The notes beneath the pieces were generated by a model, which saw only the letters and a list, made by a program, of their open reading frames with translations, searched no databases and was not told the DNA's origin. A program made the translations under genes and the position numbers. Shown piece after piece: positions 8,587 through 17,724 of a stretch of 64,000 nucleotides of DNA; the first letter of the stretch is position 1, and the number at the start of each line of letters is the position of its first letter. Origin of the DNA: CALBPI01 sp039033995 (GTDB lineage: Bacteria; Pseudomonadota; Gammaproteobacteria; Steroidobacterales; Woeseiaceae); NCBI GenBank assembly GCA_039033995.1, contig JBCCBP010000005.1, positions 1 to 64,000 of the forward strand, read 5' to 3'.

Positions 8587-11500
8587 ATGTCATCATCCAT
8601 TCAGCAACTCCTTGACTGGCGGCTGACCGCCGTCACGACGGAACGCTTTGACCCGCCCGCTGCCATTGGGGGGCTGTATGGTGCCTCCGATGCGCTGTTG
8701 CTGGCCCGACTGGCAAGCGCTGCCAACGGTGTCGTGCTGCATGTCGCCGATACGCAAGCCGATGCCGACCGGCTGGAAGCGGAAGTCCAGTTTTTTGCCG
8801 AGCCAGACTTGCCGGTGCTGCATTTCCCGGACTGGGAAACGCTGCCTTACGATAATTTCAGTCCACACCAGGACATCATCTCAGAACGGCTAGCGGTGCT
8901 CGCCAAACTGCCGAAACTCGAACGCGGCATTTTGATCGTCGCGGCACAGTGTTTGCTGCATCGACTGCCGCCAACACAGTATGTCCGCGCGCGCGCACTG
9001 TCTCTACGTGTCGGCGAATCGCTGGATGCCGAGGCTTTCCTGCGCTCGTTATCCGACGCCGGTTATGTGCGCGTTCCGCAGGTTGGCGAGCACGGAGAAT
9101 TCGCCGTCCGCGGTTCGTTAATCGACTTGTTTCCGATGGGGAGCGATGGCCCGGTGCGCATCGATTTGTTCGATGATGAGATCGAGACGCTTCGCGATTT
9201 TGATCCCGACACCCAGCTCTCCGGCGCGGAACGCAGCGACCTGATCGTGCTGCCTGCGCGGGAAGTACCGCTCGACAAGGCCGGCATCAAATCATTCCGC
9301 CAACGCTATCGGGAGTACTTTGCCGGCGACGCAAATCAGTCGCAGGTTTATCGTGACGTTTCTGCGGGTATTGCCCATGGTGGCATCGAGTATTACCTAC
9401 CGTTGTTTTTCGAAACGACGAGCACGCTGCTTGACTATCTGCCCGGCACTGCGCTGGTAACGCACGGGCCTGAACTCGATCTGCGTATCAACGATACGCA
9501 CAACGACATTGAAGAACGTTACGAAGTACTTAACGTCGCGGCGGAAAGACCGCAGCTGGGGCCCGACGATGCTTTTGTGACCGGCGACCAATGGCGGTCG
9601 ATGTTGGGTCGCCATCGACAGATGGTGGTCTCGCGCGAAAAACTGCCAGACAGTGACACCACGCTGACAGCGCAATTGCCACCCATGGCGCTGGACCCGC
9701 AGCGCGAGCATGCGGCGGGTGCTTTCGTCGAATTCCTGAAACGGCAGGGTGAGAATGGTCGCGCTTTGCTGGTCGCTGAGTCCGCCGGTCGGCGAGAAGT
9801 CTTGATCGAACTGTGTCACGCGAATCAGTTGCAACCGGTCCGCGTGGATAACTGGCAGGCGTTTCGCGCAAGCGATGCAACACTCGCGATTACGACGGGT
9901 GCACTCACTGTCGGGCTGCGCTTACCTGACGCTGGTCTGGCTATTGTCACCGAGCAGGCGATCCTCGGTCAGAAAATCAAACCGAAGCAACGCAGACGCC
10001 GGGCTGGCAGCGACCCGGAAAACATCATCCGCCAGCTCAGCGACTTGACGATCGGTGCACCGGTCGTTCACGACGCGTACGGCGTGGGACGCTACTTAGG
10101 CCTTCAGAGCCTCGACATCGGCGGGTTTGAGAGCGAATTTCTCACCATCGAATATGCGGGTGGCGACAAGTTGTATGTACCGGTCCACTCACTACAGCTG
10201 ATATCGCGCTATACCGGCGCCGCGCCCGACAAAGCGCCGTTACATCGACTCGGTACCGACCAGTGGGCCAAAGCGCGACGCAAGGCCGCCGAAAAAGCAC
10301 GCGATGTCGCGGCCGAGCTGCTGGATGTCTATGCACGCCGCGCCGCGCGCAGTGGCTACGCCTTCAAACTGCCGGCCGCAGAATACCGTCAATTCGAGGC
10401 GTCTTTTCCATTTGAGTTAACCGATGACCAGGCGACGGTTATCGAAGACATCATAGACGATATGGCAAAGCCAACGCCGATGGATCGCGTCGTGTGCGGT
10501 GATGTCGGATTCGGCAAAACCGAAGTCGCACTGCGAGCGGCGTTCGTCGCTGTGCAAAATCATCGGCAGGTTGCCGTACTGGTACCGACCACCCTGCTCG
10601 CCCAACAGCATTACCAGACATTTACCGACCGATTCGCCGACTGGCCTGTCCGCGTCGAGCAACTATCGCGGTTTCGTTCTCGTAAACAGGTCGACGCGGT
10701 GCTGGCGGGTATGCGCGCTGGACAGGTCGATATTGTGATCGGCACGCACAAGGTAATCAGCCATACACAGGATTTCAAAGATGCGGGGCTCGTCATTATC
10801 GATGAAGAACACCGTTTCGGGGTCCGACACAAAGAAGCGCTGAAATCCTTGCGCGCGGAAATCGACGTGCTGACACTGACCGCGACCCCAATTCCGCGCA
10901 CGCTGAACATGGCACTAGGCGGGCTGCGCGAACTGTCGCTCATCTCTACACCGCCAGCGGACCGGTTATCGGTCAAGACCTTTGTCAGCCGCTGGAACGA
11001 CGGATTGATCAGAGAGGCCTGCCTCAGAGAAATTAAACGCGGCGGTCAGGTATATTTTGTTCACAATCGGGTCGACGACATTGAGCGTATCGCTCACGAG
11101 CTCGGCGAACTGGTACCAGAGGCGACCATCGGCGTCGGTCATGGACAAATGTCCGAGCGCGAACTTGAGCAGGTCATGTTCGATTTCTATCACCGCAATT
11201 TCAATGTATTCGTCTGCACGACAATCGTCGAAAGCGGCATCGACGTGGCCACTGCCAACACGATCATCATTAACCGCGCGGACAAGTTCGGCCTGGCGCA
11301 ACTACATCAGCTTCGCGGCCGCGTCGGACGCTCGCACCACCGAGCTTATGCTTACTTGCTGACGCCACCTCGTGCACAGATGACAGACGACGCCAAGAAA
11401 CGCCTGGAAGCGATCGAGTCGCTTGAAGACCTTGGTGCAGGTTTTGCGCTCGCGAGTCATGATCTTGAAATTCGCGGTGCTGGCGAGCTGCTCGGCGATG

Positions 11501-12057
11501 GTCAGAGCGGCCAGATCCAGGAGATCGGCTTTTCAATGTACACCGAGTTACTGACGCAGGCCGTAGAGTCGTTGCGCGCGGGCAAAACACCCGATTTCGA
11601 CAAGCCACTCAATGCGGGTATCGACATCAACTTGCATGTACCTGCGCTATTGCCAGACGACTTTGTGCCCGATGTTCATCTCCGATTGATTCTATATAAG
11701 CGTATCGCTAGCGCGCCTGATCAGAACGCATTGCGGGACTTGCAGGTTGAGCTCATCGACCGCTTTGGTTTGTTGCCACCGCAGACCAAGATGCTGATCC
11801 ACATCACCGAGCTGAAACTGCGGGCAGCCCCACTCGGTATCAGCAAAATCGATGTTAGCCAGGGTGGCGGCTACCTGCGATTCAGCGGCGATGGTGAGTT
11901 GGACCCAATGACACTGGTCCGCCTGGTGCAACAACAGCCGGATGTGTACAAGCTGACGGACGGCGATCGACTCAGCTTTCGACAGACGCTAGCGGATGGC
12001 GAAGCGCGTGCGGACGCGGTAGAAAAACTGCTGACACGCCTGACACCCGCCGCCTAA
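8587..12057 (+). CDS. mfd: Mfd, transcription-repair coupling factor
   Basis: The protein has 1156 residues; E. coli Mfd has 1148. In order it shows the UvrB-like N-terminal module (DWETLPYDNFSPHQDIISER), the RNA polymerase interaction domain (near LTIGAPVVHDAYGVGRY), the RecG-like translocase with Walker A (GDVGFGKTEVA), the DEEH box (IIDEEHRFGV), LTATPIPRTL, and the TRG motif region followed by the C-terminal TRCF domain. It pushes stalled RNA polymerase off DNA lesions and recruits UvrA. The ATG at 8587 fits the family start; another ATG at 8530 would add 19 unrelated residues. Neither has a strong Shine-Dalgarno sequence. Confidence 0.97.
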   Translation: MSSSIQQLLDWRLTAVTTERFDPPAAIGGLYGASDALLLARLASAANGVVLHVADTQADADRLEAEVQFFAEPDLPVLHFPDWETLPYDNFSPHQDIISERLAVLAKLPKLERGILIVAAQCLLHRLPPTQYVRARALSLRVGESLDAEAFLRSLSDAGYVRVPQVGEHGEFAVRGSLIDLFPMGSDGPVRIDLFDDEIETLRDFDPDTQLSGAERSDLIVLPAREVPLDKAGIKSFRQRYREYFAGDANQSQVYRDVSAGIAHGGIEYYLPLFFETTSTLLDYLPGTALVTHGPELDLRINDTHNDIEERYEVLNVAAERPQLGPDDAFVTGDQWRSMLGRHRQMVVSREKLPDSDTTLTAQLPPMALDPQREHAAGAFVEFLKRQGENGRALLVAESAGRREVLIELCHANQLQPVRVDNWQAFRASDATLAITTGALTVGLRLPDAGLAIVTEQAILGQKIKPKQRRRRAGSDPENIIRQLSDLTIGAPVVHDAYGVGRYLGLQSLDIGGFESEFLTIEYAGGDKLYVPVHSLQLISRYTGAAPDKAPLHRLGTDQWAKARRKAAEKARDVAAELLDVYARRAARSGYAFKLPAAEYRQFEASFPFELTDDQATVIEDIIDDMAKPTPMDRVVCGDVGFGKTEVALRAAFVAVQNHRQVAVLVPTTLLAQQHYQTFTDRFADWPVRVEQLSRFRSRKQVDAVLAGMRAGQVDIVIGTHKVISHTQDFKDAGLVIIDEEHRFGVRHKEALKSLRAEIDVLTLTATPIPRTLNMALGGLRELSLISTPPADRLSVKTFVSRWNDGLIREACLREIKRGGQVYFVHNRVDDIERIAHELGELVPEATIGVGHGQMSERELEQVMFDFYHRNFNVFVCTTIVESGIDVATANTIIINRADKFGLAQLHQLRGRVGRSHHRAYAYLLTPPRAQMTDDAKKRLEAIESLEDLGAGFALASHDLEIRGAGELLGDGQSGQIQEIGFSMYTELLTQAVESLRAGKTPDFDKPLNAGIDINLHVPALLPDDFVPDVHLRLILYKRIASAPDQNALRDLQVELIDRFGLLPPQTKMLIHITELKLRAAPLGISKIDVSQGGGYLRFSGDGELDPMTLVRLVQQQPDVYKLTDGDRLSFRQTLADGEARADAVEKLLTRLTPAA

Positions 12058-12072
12058 GGCGAGCGCGGATGC

Positions 12073-12078
12073 TATAAT
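12073..12078 (+). promoter_or_regulatory. Consensus -10 box placed for a leaderless csiV transcript
   Basis: A perfect TATAAT lies seven bases before the csiV ATG (12085), the spacing at which transcription would start on the A of the start codon. No Shine-Dalgarno sequence precedes that ATG. The -35 position is poor (around 12050-12055, inside the end of mfd). Confidence 0.35.
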
Positions 12079-12084
12079 CACGGC

Positions 12085-12777
12085 ATGAATAAGGTAGCCG
12101 TTTTTGCCGCGCTGGCCATCGCTGGCCTCAACGCGCACGCCCAAACCAGCGATACGCTCACGCCCGAGCCACCGCCCGTCTACGATGTCGAGCTCATCAT
12201 ATTTGAATATGTGAGTGGCGTTCGCGGCAGCCGTGAGGACTGGCAGTACATCGATACGGGGCGAGACCAGGCAGCCCGTGAACAGGCGCTCATGTCTCCG
12301 CCTGAGGCGCTCGCGGATGCCTTGGAAATCGACACGACGGACCTCGACGAAGAGCCAACCCTAGTAGAGCCTGTGGTGCTATCGTTCGAACCGCTGGCAG
12401 CAGAACAGCGCCGACTCGGTGAGCAATACCAGCGTTTGCGCAACAGCCGCGACTTTCGTCCGATTGTACATACCGCCTGGCGTCAACCCGTCTACCCAGC
12501 CAGCCAGGAAACCACGTTGCAACTATCGAGCGTGGCTGGCAACACACCGGCCAACCTTGGCGGCGAAATCAGCCTGTTCGTTAATCGTTTTTTGCACCTG
12601 ACACTCGACCTGCAACTGGCTGGCCAACGCACAGGGCTCGACTCGCTTGTCTTCAAGTTGCAGGAGCAACGCAAAATGCGCAGTGCCGAGCTACATTTCT
12701 TTGATCACCCGCGGTTTGGCGCGCTGGCGCTCATCAGCAAAGCGAACCTGCCGGCCGATATCGACGCGAGAGACTGA
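12085..12777 (+). CDS. csiV: CsiV-family periplasmic protein
   Basis: The protein has 230 residues with a signal peptide (MNKVAVFAALAIAGLNAHAQ). Family hallmarks are the early YDVELIIFEY strand, the FRPIVHTAWRQP motif near the middle, the ISLFVNRFLHLTLDL stretch and the C-terminal RKMRSAELHFFDHPRFG. CsiV of Vibrio cholerae takes part in cell-shape and peptidoglycan synthesis control, and its gene also follows mfd. The start codon is 27 bases after the mfd stop, with a -10 box directly before it. The gene converges with the next one at a six-base gap. Confidence 0.85.
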   Translation: MNKVAVFAALAIAGLNAHAQTSDTLTPEPPPVYDVELIIFEYVSGVRGSREDWQYIDTGRDQAAREQALMSPPEALADALEIDTTDLDEEPTLVEPVVLSFEPLAAEQRRLGEQYQRLRNSRDFRPIVHTAWRQPVYPASQETTLQLSSVAGNTPANLGGEISLFVNRFLHLTLDLQLAGQRTGLDSLVFKLQEQRKMRSAELHFFDHPRFGALALISKANLPADIDARD

Positions 12778-12797
12778 TCGCCGCTAGTGGGCGATCA
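12775..12797. terminator. Stem-loop between convergent csiV and PAS/GGDEF genes
   Basis: The arms TGATCGCC (12775-12782) and GGCGATCA (12790-12797) form a perfect 8-bp stem with a seven-base loop that spans both stop codons. Neither side has a T-run, so it is at best a weak or Rho-assisted two-way terminator. Confidence 0.3.
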
Positions 12798-13692
12798 ACG
12801 GTGTGCTGACTTCGGCGAGATCGATAGGACGGCTGATTGCCTCACGTGCACGCGCCAGCATGCGATCCGCAGCACCATTCTTGACGTCCGGTACCTCACC
12901 GCAGACGCCGATGCTGACGGTGATATGACGACCAAACGGTGATTTTGGATGGTGGATTGCCAGCGCACGAATATCGGTCGCGATACTGTGTGCAAACTCC
13001 CTGACGGCGGGCGCTGTTGATCCATGGGCGATCACCGCTATTTCGTCGTCACCGAGCCGGGACGCACTGTCGCCCGCGCGCTTCAGACGTCGACGAATGC
13101 TATGGGAAATGCGTTTCATCGCAGAATCACCCGCATGCTGCCCAAACGTATCGACATACGCCGCAAATGCATCAACTTTGAACACAATCACAGCCAGCCA
13201 AACGTGCTCGCGAGCGGCAATCGCTACATCGCGCTGGAATAGATCCATCCAGGGATCGCTGGCGATAAAACTACCGGTCAACTCAAGCTGGCGCTGCTGA
13301 CCGCTATCGGCCGTGCTTGTCGCGGAAGCTTCGATTTCGCTGGCCCGCAGGTAGACGATACACACATTCGAGTGACCAGCAGCGGCAACAATCTCGCCGG
13401 AAATCCGCTGATCCGGACCGGTGGCCGACACGTAGGTCGCGTCGAAGCGCACTTGCGGGGTCTCGCTGTTACAGCGATCCAGCGCATCGGTAGCGGCACT
13501 GCCGCCAAGCTTGTTGAGCAACACCTCCGCATCCTGGTTGCTCACGTCACCCGATGTCATGTCCAGCAAATGCAGCAGTGCCGGATTGAAATACGTCACA
13601 CGATCCGCGTTGCGCGCCCTCGTTACCACCATCACAGGCTCGCGCACCCCGCTGATGAGCTGCGTCAGAATGTTTTTGGAGGGTGCCTTCAT
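12784..13692 (-). CDS. PAS plus degenerate GGDEF domain protein
   Basis: The protein has 302 residues and no signal peptide or membrane helix. Residues about 10-120 look like a PAS sensor (REPVMVVTRARNADRVTYFN, then LLDMTSGDV). Residues about 160-295 form a GGDEF fold whose active site has decayed. The signature is GDDEI (214-218), the first metal-binding Asp is Lys172 (FKVDAF), and the base-binding Asn is Val180. The inhibitory-site motif RxxD is intact (RAGD, 205-208) and exactly five residues before the signature. It is therefore more likely a c-di-GMP receptor or structural partner than a cyclase. The ATG at 13692 lacks a clear ribosome site. It lies downstream of mtiP with 91 bases between. 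Confidence 0.75.
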   Translation of the reverse strand: MKAPSKNILTQLISGVREPVMVVTRARNADRVTYFNPALLHLLDMTSGDVSNQDAEVLLNKLGGSAATDALDRCNSETPQVRFDATYVSATGPDQRISGEIVAAAGHSNVCIVYLRASEIEASATSTADSGQQRQLELTGSFIASDPWMDLFQRDVAIAAREHVWLAVIVFKVDAFAAYVDTFGQHAGDSAMKRISHSIRRRLKRAGDSASRLGDDEIAVIAHGSTAPAVREFAHSIATDIRALAIHHPKSPFGRHITVSIGVCGEVPDVKNGAADRMLARAREAISRPIDLAEVSTPLIAH

Positions 13693-13723
13693 CGATCTTG
13701 CGACAATCCATTCAACATAGTGC

Positions 13724-13742
13724 GACGCTATCAGCTAGCGTC
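13724..13742. repeat. Inverted repeat between mtiP and the PAS/GGDEF gene
   Basis: The arms GACGCTA (13724-13730) and TAGCGTC (13736-13742) pair perfectly around a five-base loop in the 91-base gap. It could end the nagZ-mtiP transcript or be an operator for the next gene. No T-run is visible. Confidence 0.3.
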
Positions 13743-13783
13743 ACAGATATCGAGCGTAGACCGCTGTTTTCTCGACGGAATTC

Positions 13784-14527
13784 TCAGTTTTGTGGCATCG
13801 AAGCAACGAAACTGCGAACCAGTTCCGTTGCCTGTGCTCTCGCGGTTGCAAGCTGACGTTCCAATTCGACGTGGATGCCGACGCTGCCGCGACCTGCTGC
13901 AGCGTTGACGACCAACGCAACACAGGCATAGTGCAGTTCGGCTTCCCGCGCGAGAGCGGCTTCTGGCGCACCCGTCATGCCAATGAAATCGACACCGTCA
14001 CGCTCGAGACGATCGACCTCGGCGGCAGTCTCTAGCCGTGGTCCCTGTGTCGCGCCGTAGACACCACCATCCGCCAGCTCGATGTCGTGTTGACGCGCCG
14101 CCGCCAGCAGTGATTGCCGCAGCGACTCGGTATAAGGCTCACTGAAATCGATGTGTTGCAACGGGGCTGCCTCACCATCAAAAAACGTAGATGCCCGCCC
14201 CCAGGTGTAGTCGATCAATTGCGCGGGTAGTGCAATCCCGCCGACCGGACAACGCTCGCCAATCACTCCCACCGCATTCAACGCGATGACCGTCGTGACG
14301 CCAACGTCCCGCAGTGACTGAATATTCGCTCGGTAATTGACGAGATGCGGGGCGACTACATGCCCATCACCGTGACGCGACAAAAACCAGACCTGCTGAC
14401 CACACCACTCAAAACACTGTAGCGGGACACTGGGTGTACCGTAGGCGGTGGGGTCAGCCTGCTCGCGCACAATTTTGGCACCTGCCCATTCCTCCACACC
14501 GGTTCCGCCGATAATGCCTAGCGTCAT
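13784..14527 (-). CDS. mtiP: S-methyl-5'-thioinosine phosphorylase (MTAP/PNP family)
   Basis: The protein has 247 residues. The phosphate-binding start (LGIIGGTG), the SRHG motif, the NAVGVIG segment, IDYTWGRASTFFDG and the late IGMTGAPEAALARE place it in the trimeric nucleoside phosphorylase family. In Pseudomonas aeruginosa the homologue beside nagZ prefers methylthioinosine, made from methylthioadenosine by a deaminase, and the same neighbourhood holds here. The ATG at 14527 has GGAG six bases upstream. It lies two bases past the nagZ stop, so the two genes are probably one unit. Substrate choice (MTI or MTA) is inferred and not seen. Confidence 0.85.
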   Translation of the reverse strand: MTLGIIGGTGVEEWAGAKIVREQADPTAYGTPSVPLQCFEWCGQQVWFLSRHGDGHVVAPHLVNYRANIQSLRDVGVTTVIALNAVGVIGERCPVGGIALPAQLIDYTWGRASTFFDGEAAPLQHIDFSEPYTESLRQSLLAAARQHDIELADGGVYGATQGPRLETAAEVDRLERDGVDFIGMTGAPEAALAREAELHYACVALVVNAAAGRGSVGIHVELERQLATARAQATELVRSFVASMPQN

Positions 14528-14529
14528 GT

Positions 14530-15579
14530 TCAACTCCACTGCGCCGTTTCGTCGCGCTCGCGGCCCAATGCCTCATCGAGTGCTGCATGCGCTTCTCGCC
14601 ACGGTGCGAGCGTTGCCAGGCTTTCGATATCCGCTTGCGGTTTGCCGCGCATACGGGCCAAACGCATCATCGATTGTGGCGCCCGGTAGTCTGCGAGCGA
14701 CTCGACGACGCGTTCGGCACGCGGTCGGTCGTTGCAAATCAGAATCATGTCAGTGCCCGCCGCCAGAACCGCTTTGGCACGCACCTCGATTCTGCCCAAA
14801 TGACGGGTCGCCTGCATGCTGAGGTCGTCCGAAAACAACGCCCCGGAAAAGCCGATACGCTGTCGCAATTCATTGGTTTGCCACCATGACGAAAAACTGG
14901 CGGGCAGCGGATCCAGATCCGCGAACACCACATGCGCTGTCATCAGCGCGGGAATGCCGGCGCGGACCAGACGCTCAAACACGCGCATGTCCTCAGTGAT
15001 ATCGGGATACTCACGGCGGTCCACCGGCAATTCGACGTGCGAATCAGCCACCACGGCACCGTGACCCGGAAAGTGCTTACCGACCGCCTGCATCCCCGCC
15101 TCTGCCATCCCGCGCATCATCTGTGTCGCCAACGCGGCGACGACTTCGGGATTGCGATGAAAAGCGCGATCGCCGATGACCGTACTAACCCCGCGATCAA
15201 GATCCAGTACGGGCGCGAATGAGATATCAAGACCGACCGACAGCAGCTCGGCTGCGAGCGCCCAACCCGCCTGCCGCACCAATCCAAGCGCTCGCGTCGG
15301 ATCGCGATCGTGCAATACACCGAACCAGCCGAGCGGCGGCAACTGTATAAACGGGGGTCCAAAGCGTTGCACGCGGCCACCCTCCTGGTCGACACCGATC
15401 AGCACCGGCGGGGACTTAACGGCATGGATCTCTGCCGTCAGCGCCGCGACCTGATCGCGGTCGGCAAAGTTGCGCTTGAATAGAATCACACCCCCAACGG
15501 CTGGACTTGCGATTAGCTCGCGGTCGAGCGGTGTCAGCGACTGCCCCTCGATATCCAGCATGACCGGCCCCAACGGCAT
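14530..15579 (-). CDS. nagZ: NagZ, beta-N-acetylhexosaminidase
   Basis: The protein has 349 residues of glycoside hydrolase family 3, single-domain type. It starts MPLGPVMLDIEGQSLTPLDR and shows GVDQEGGRVQR, the KHFPGHG catalytic-loop motif that contributes the His, and the nucleophile Asp in SDDLSMQA. It removes GlcNAc from anhydro-muropeptides in the cytoplasm during cell-wall recycling, which in many bacteria also controls ampC induction. It sits between rlmD (11 bases away) and mtiP. Confidence 0.95.
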   Translation of the reverse strand: MPLGPVMLDIEGQSLTPLDRELIASPAVGGVILFKRNFADRDQVAALTAEIHAVKSPPVLIGVDQEGGRVQRFGPPFIQLPPLGWFGVLHDRDPTRALGLVRQAGWALAAELLSVGLDISFAPVLDLDRGVSTVIGDRAFHRNPEVVAALATQMMRGMAEAGMQAVGKHFPGHGAVVADSHVELPVDRREYPDITEDMRVFERLVRAGIPALMTAHVVFADLDPLPASFSSWWQTNELRQRIGFSGALFSDDLSMQATRHLGRIEVRAKAVLAAGTDMILICNDRPRAERVVESLADYRAPQSMMRLARMRGKPQADIESLATLAPWREAHAALDEALGRERDETAQWS

Positions 15580-15590
15580 CTCAGCCCGCC

Positions 15591-16946
15591 TCAGGCCGAC
15601 CGGTCGAATACCGCCATCGATTCGACGTGGGCAGTATGCGGGAACATATTGAGAATGCCGGCGGCCGTCATCGAATAGCCCTGCGCAGCGATCAAGGCCG
15701 CGTCACGTGCGAGTGTGCCCGGGTGACAGGACACGTAGACGATACGCCGTGTCGAGAATTGCGCTGCCTTGGCGGCAAACACTTCGGCGCCGGCGCGAGC
15801 GGGATCCAGCAGCACGAGATCCCAGGGCTCGTTCGCCAATGCATCGATGGCATCCGGCTCCGACAAATCTGAGGTTGCAAAGCTCACGTTGTCGATCCCG
15901 TTACGGCGGGCATTCTCGGCCGCGCGCGTGGTGAGCTCCACGGCGCCCTCGACCCCATGAACTTCCGCCGCCAATGTCGCGAGCGGCAAGCTGAAATTAC
16001 CAATCCCAGAATACAAATCCAGGACTCGATCACTAGATTTAATACCAATTAATTCAATTGTCTGACGAATCATTTTAATGTTAATACTAGCATTGACCTG
16101 AATGAAATCACTCGCCTCAAATCGCAGCGTCAGCCCCCAGTCTGGCAGGTGGTATACCAACTCAGGCGCCTCACTACCATCGGCTCTGGCGAGCCCTTCA
16201 ATGCTATCGAGCCCACCCGGCTGCAAAGCAAACCAGATGCCATACGCCTCGCTGAACGCGCGCAGTTTACCCAGATCGCTCTCGCTTGGCGCCTCCAATA
16301 CCCGAAGTATCATCACAACGACGGGCAATGCGTCGACCGACTCACCGTCACCGACCGCGACCTCGATTTGAGGAAGCTGCCGCGCGATGCTCAATTGTTC
16401 AATCAATCGCGCCAACGGCTCAATCAAAGCCGCCACCGGCTCGACCAGGACCGGGCAACTCTGCATGTCCGTAATGTAGGGTTTGTAGCGTTCACGAAAC
16501 CCGACGAGCACGCGCGACTTGCCATCCACGTAACGCACGCCGAGGCGTGCTCGACGCCGGTAATGCCAGGGCTGGGCCGCGACAGGATCCAACCAGCGTG
16601 ACGGCTCTAATAGACCAATTCGCTCGATTGAGTCAACTAAAACTTGATGCTTTACAGATAGTTGCCCGTCATTGCTCAAGTGCTGCATAACACAGCCGCC
16701 GCACGCACCGAAAACGTCACACGCGGGGGTTACTCGATCGGGCGACGGCTCAATGACCCGCAACACGGCGGCCTCATCAAATCGCCGCTTGGCACGCATA
16801 CGCTGCCATTCCACCGTTTCGCCCGGCAACGCCCCGTCAATGAACACCGTCTTGCCGTCCCGATCGGCTACACCACGGCCTTCGTGTGTCATCGACCGCA
16901 CGCCGCTGACTTCTGGCTCGCGGGAGAAGCGCCCTCGCCTAGCCAT
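15591..16946 (-). CDS. rlmD: RlmD, 23S rRNA (uracil-1939-C5) methyltransferase
   Basis: The protein has 451 residues. It has an N-terminal TRAM domain (residues 1-75), the iron-sulfur cysteine cluster (CDVFGACGGCVMQH, with a further Cys in MQSCPVLV), the SAM-binding motif (DLYSGIGNFSLPL) and the catalytic Cys motif (YVSCHPGTLARD). It methylates U1939 of 23S rRNA. The closely related TrmA lacks the Fe-S motif, and RlmC has a shorter N-terminus. The ATG at 16946 overlaps the upstream exonuclease end by eight bases. Confidence 0.93.
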   Translation of the reverse strand: MARRGRFSREPEVSGVRSMTHEGRGVADRDGKTVFIDGALPGETVEWQRMRAKRRFDEAAVLRVIEPSPDRVTPACDVFGACGGCVMQHLSNDGQLSVKHQVLVDSIERIGLLEPSRWLDPVAAQPWHYRRRARLGVRYVDGKSRVLVGFRERYKPYITDMQSCPVLVEPVAALIEPLARLIEQLSIARQLPQIEVAVGDGESVDALPVVVMILRVLEAPSESDLGKLRAFSEAYGIWFALQPGGLDSIEGLARADGSEAPELVYHLPDWGLTLRFEASDFIQVNASINIKMIRQTIELIGIKSSDRVLDLYSGIGNFSLPLATLAAEVHGVEGAVELTTRAAENARRNGIDNVSFATSDLSEPDAIDALANEPWDLVLLDPARAGAEVFAAKAAQFSTRRIVYVSCHPGTLARDAALIAAQGYSMTAAGILNMFPHTAHVESMAVFDRSA

Positions 16947-17724
16947 CGCTGGCGAGCTCCGGCCAGGCTGCGAGATATTGCTCGAAGTGCGCGACCTGCA
17001 TCTCCGCGATCGACCGGCGTACCAGTGCCTGCTCTCTGCGCAAAGTCGCCGAATCAATGCGCCCGCGCATATGTTCGAAATGCAGATACACCAGATGCGT
17101 ATTCACGACATCGGTCTCGCAGTAGTCTCTTATAGCCTTCAGATCACCCGCCTGATAGGTCGGCCAGACTTTATCTCCGCTCATACCCAGCTTGCCTGGA
17201 TACCCCAGCATAACGGCCACCTCGTCCAGCGGCGCCCGCGCGCGTATCTGGAAGCCCGCGAGCACATCCATCAAGTCGATGTGTCGCCAATGAAAACGAC
17301 TCAGATAGTTGTTGTAGCGGTACTCGCGATTGTCGTCGCCATTATCCCAATAGCGACTGGCATCGATGCCATGGAATAAAGCGCGATAATGCAATACCGG
17401 CAAATCGAAGCCCGAACCATTCCAAGAGACTAGATCGGGCGCGTAGCGCTCGATACCATCGAAGAAGCGCTGCACCATTTCCGCTTCGCTCGACGACTCA
17501 TCCCCTAGCGTCCAGACACGGAAACCATCCTGACTACGAAACGCGACGGAGATTGCAACAATCCGATGTAGATGCAGCGGCAGAAAATCTGACCCAGATT
17601 TCTGCATCTGACGAAAACTCATCGCCTCATAGACGTCGTCATCGCTCAGCCCATCGAGACCATACAACCGACGACCACCGTCGACGTCAGGAATCGTCTC
17701 GATATCAAACGTCATGCTATGCAC
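16939..17724 (-). CDS. Predicted 3'-5' exonuclease, PolB exonuclease-like
   Basis: The protein has 261 residues of the DNA_pol_B_exo2 type. The ExoI motif is TFDIETIP, ExoII is in SWNGSGFDLPVLHYR, and ExoIII is YCETDVVNTHLVYL, giving the DEDD acid set. The family has no polymerase domain and its physiological role is unsettled. Two starts are possible: GTG 17724, well spaced from AAGGGGG, or ATG 17715 just past the acpS stop. I kept the GTG. It is translated with acpS and rlmD in an overlapping run. Confidence 0.85.
   Translation of the reverse strand: MHSMTFDIETIPDVDGGRRLYGLDGLSDDDVYEAMSFRQMQKSGSDFLPLHLHRIVAISVAFRSQDGFRVWTLGDESSSEAEMVQRFFDGIERYAPDLVSWNGSGFDLPVLHYRALFHGIDASRYWDNGDDNREYRYNNYLSRFHWRHIDLMDVLAGFQIRARAPLDEVAVMLGYPGKLGMSGDKVWPTYQAGDLKAIRDYCETDVVNTHLVYLHFEHMRGRIDSATLRREQALVRRSIAEMQVAHFEQYLAAWPELASDG

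Noticed and set aside
12775..12797. Operator palindrome between csiV and the PAS/GGDEF gene
   Set aside because: It covers both stop codons of convergent genes, so a transcription-end role fits better than an operator.
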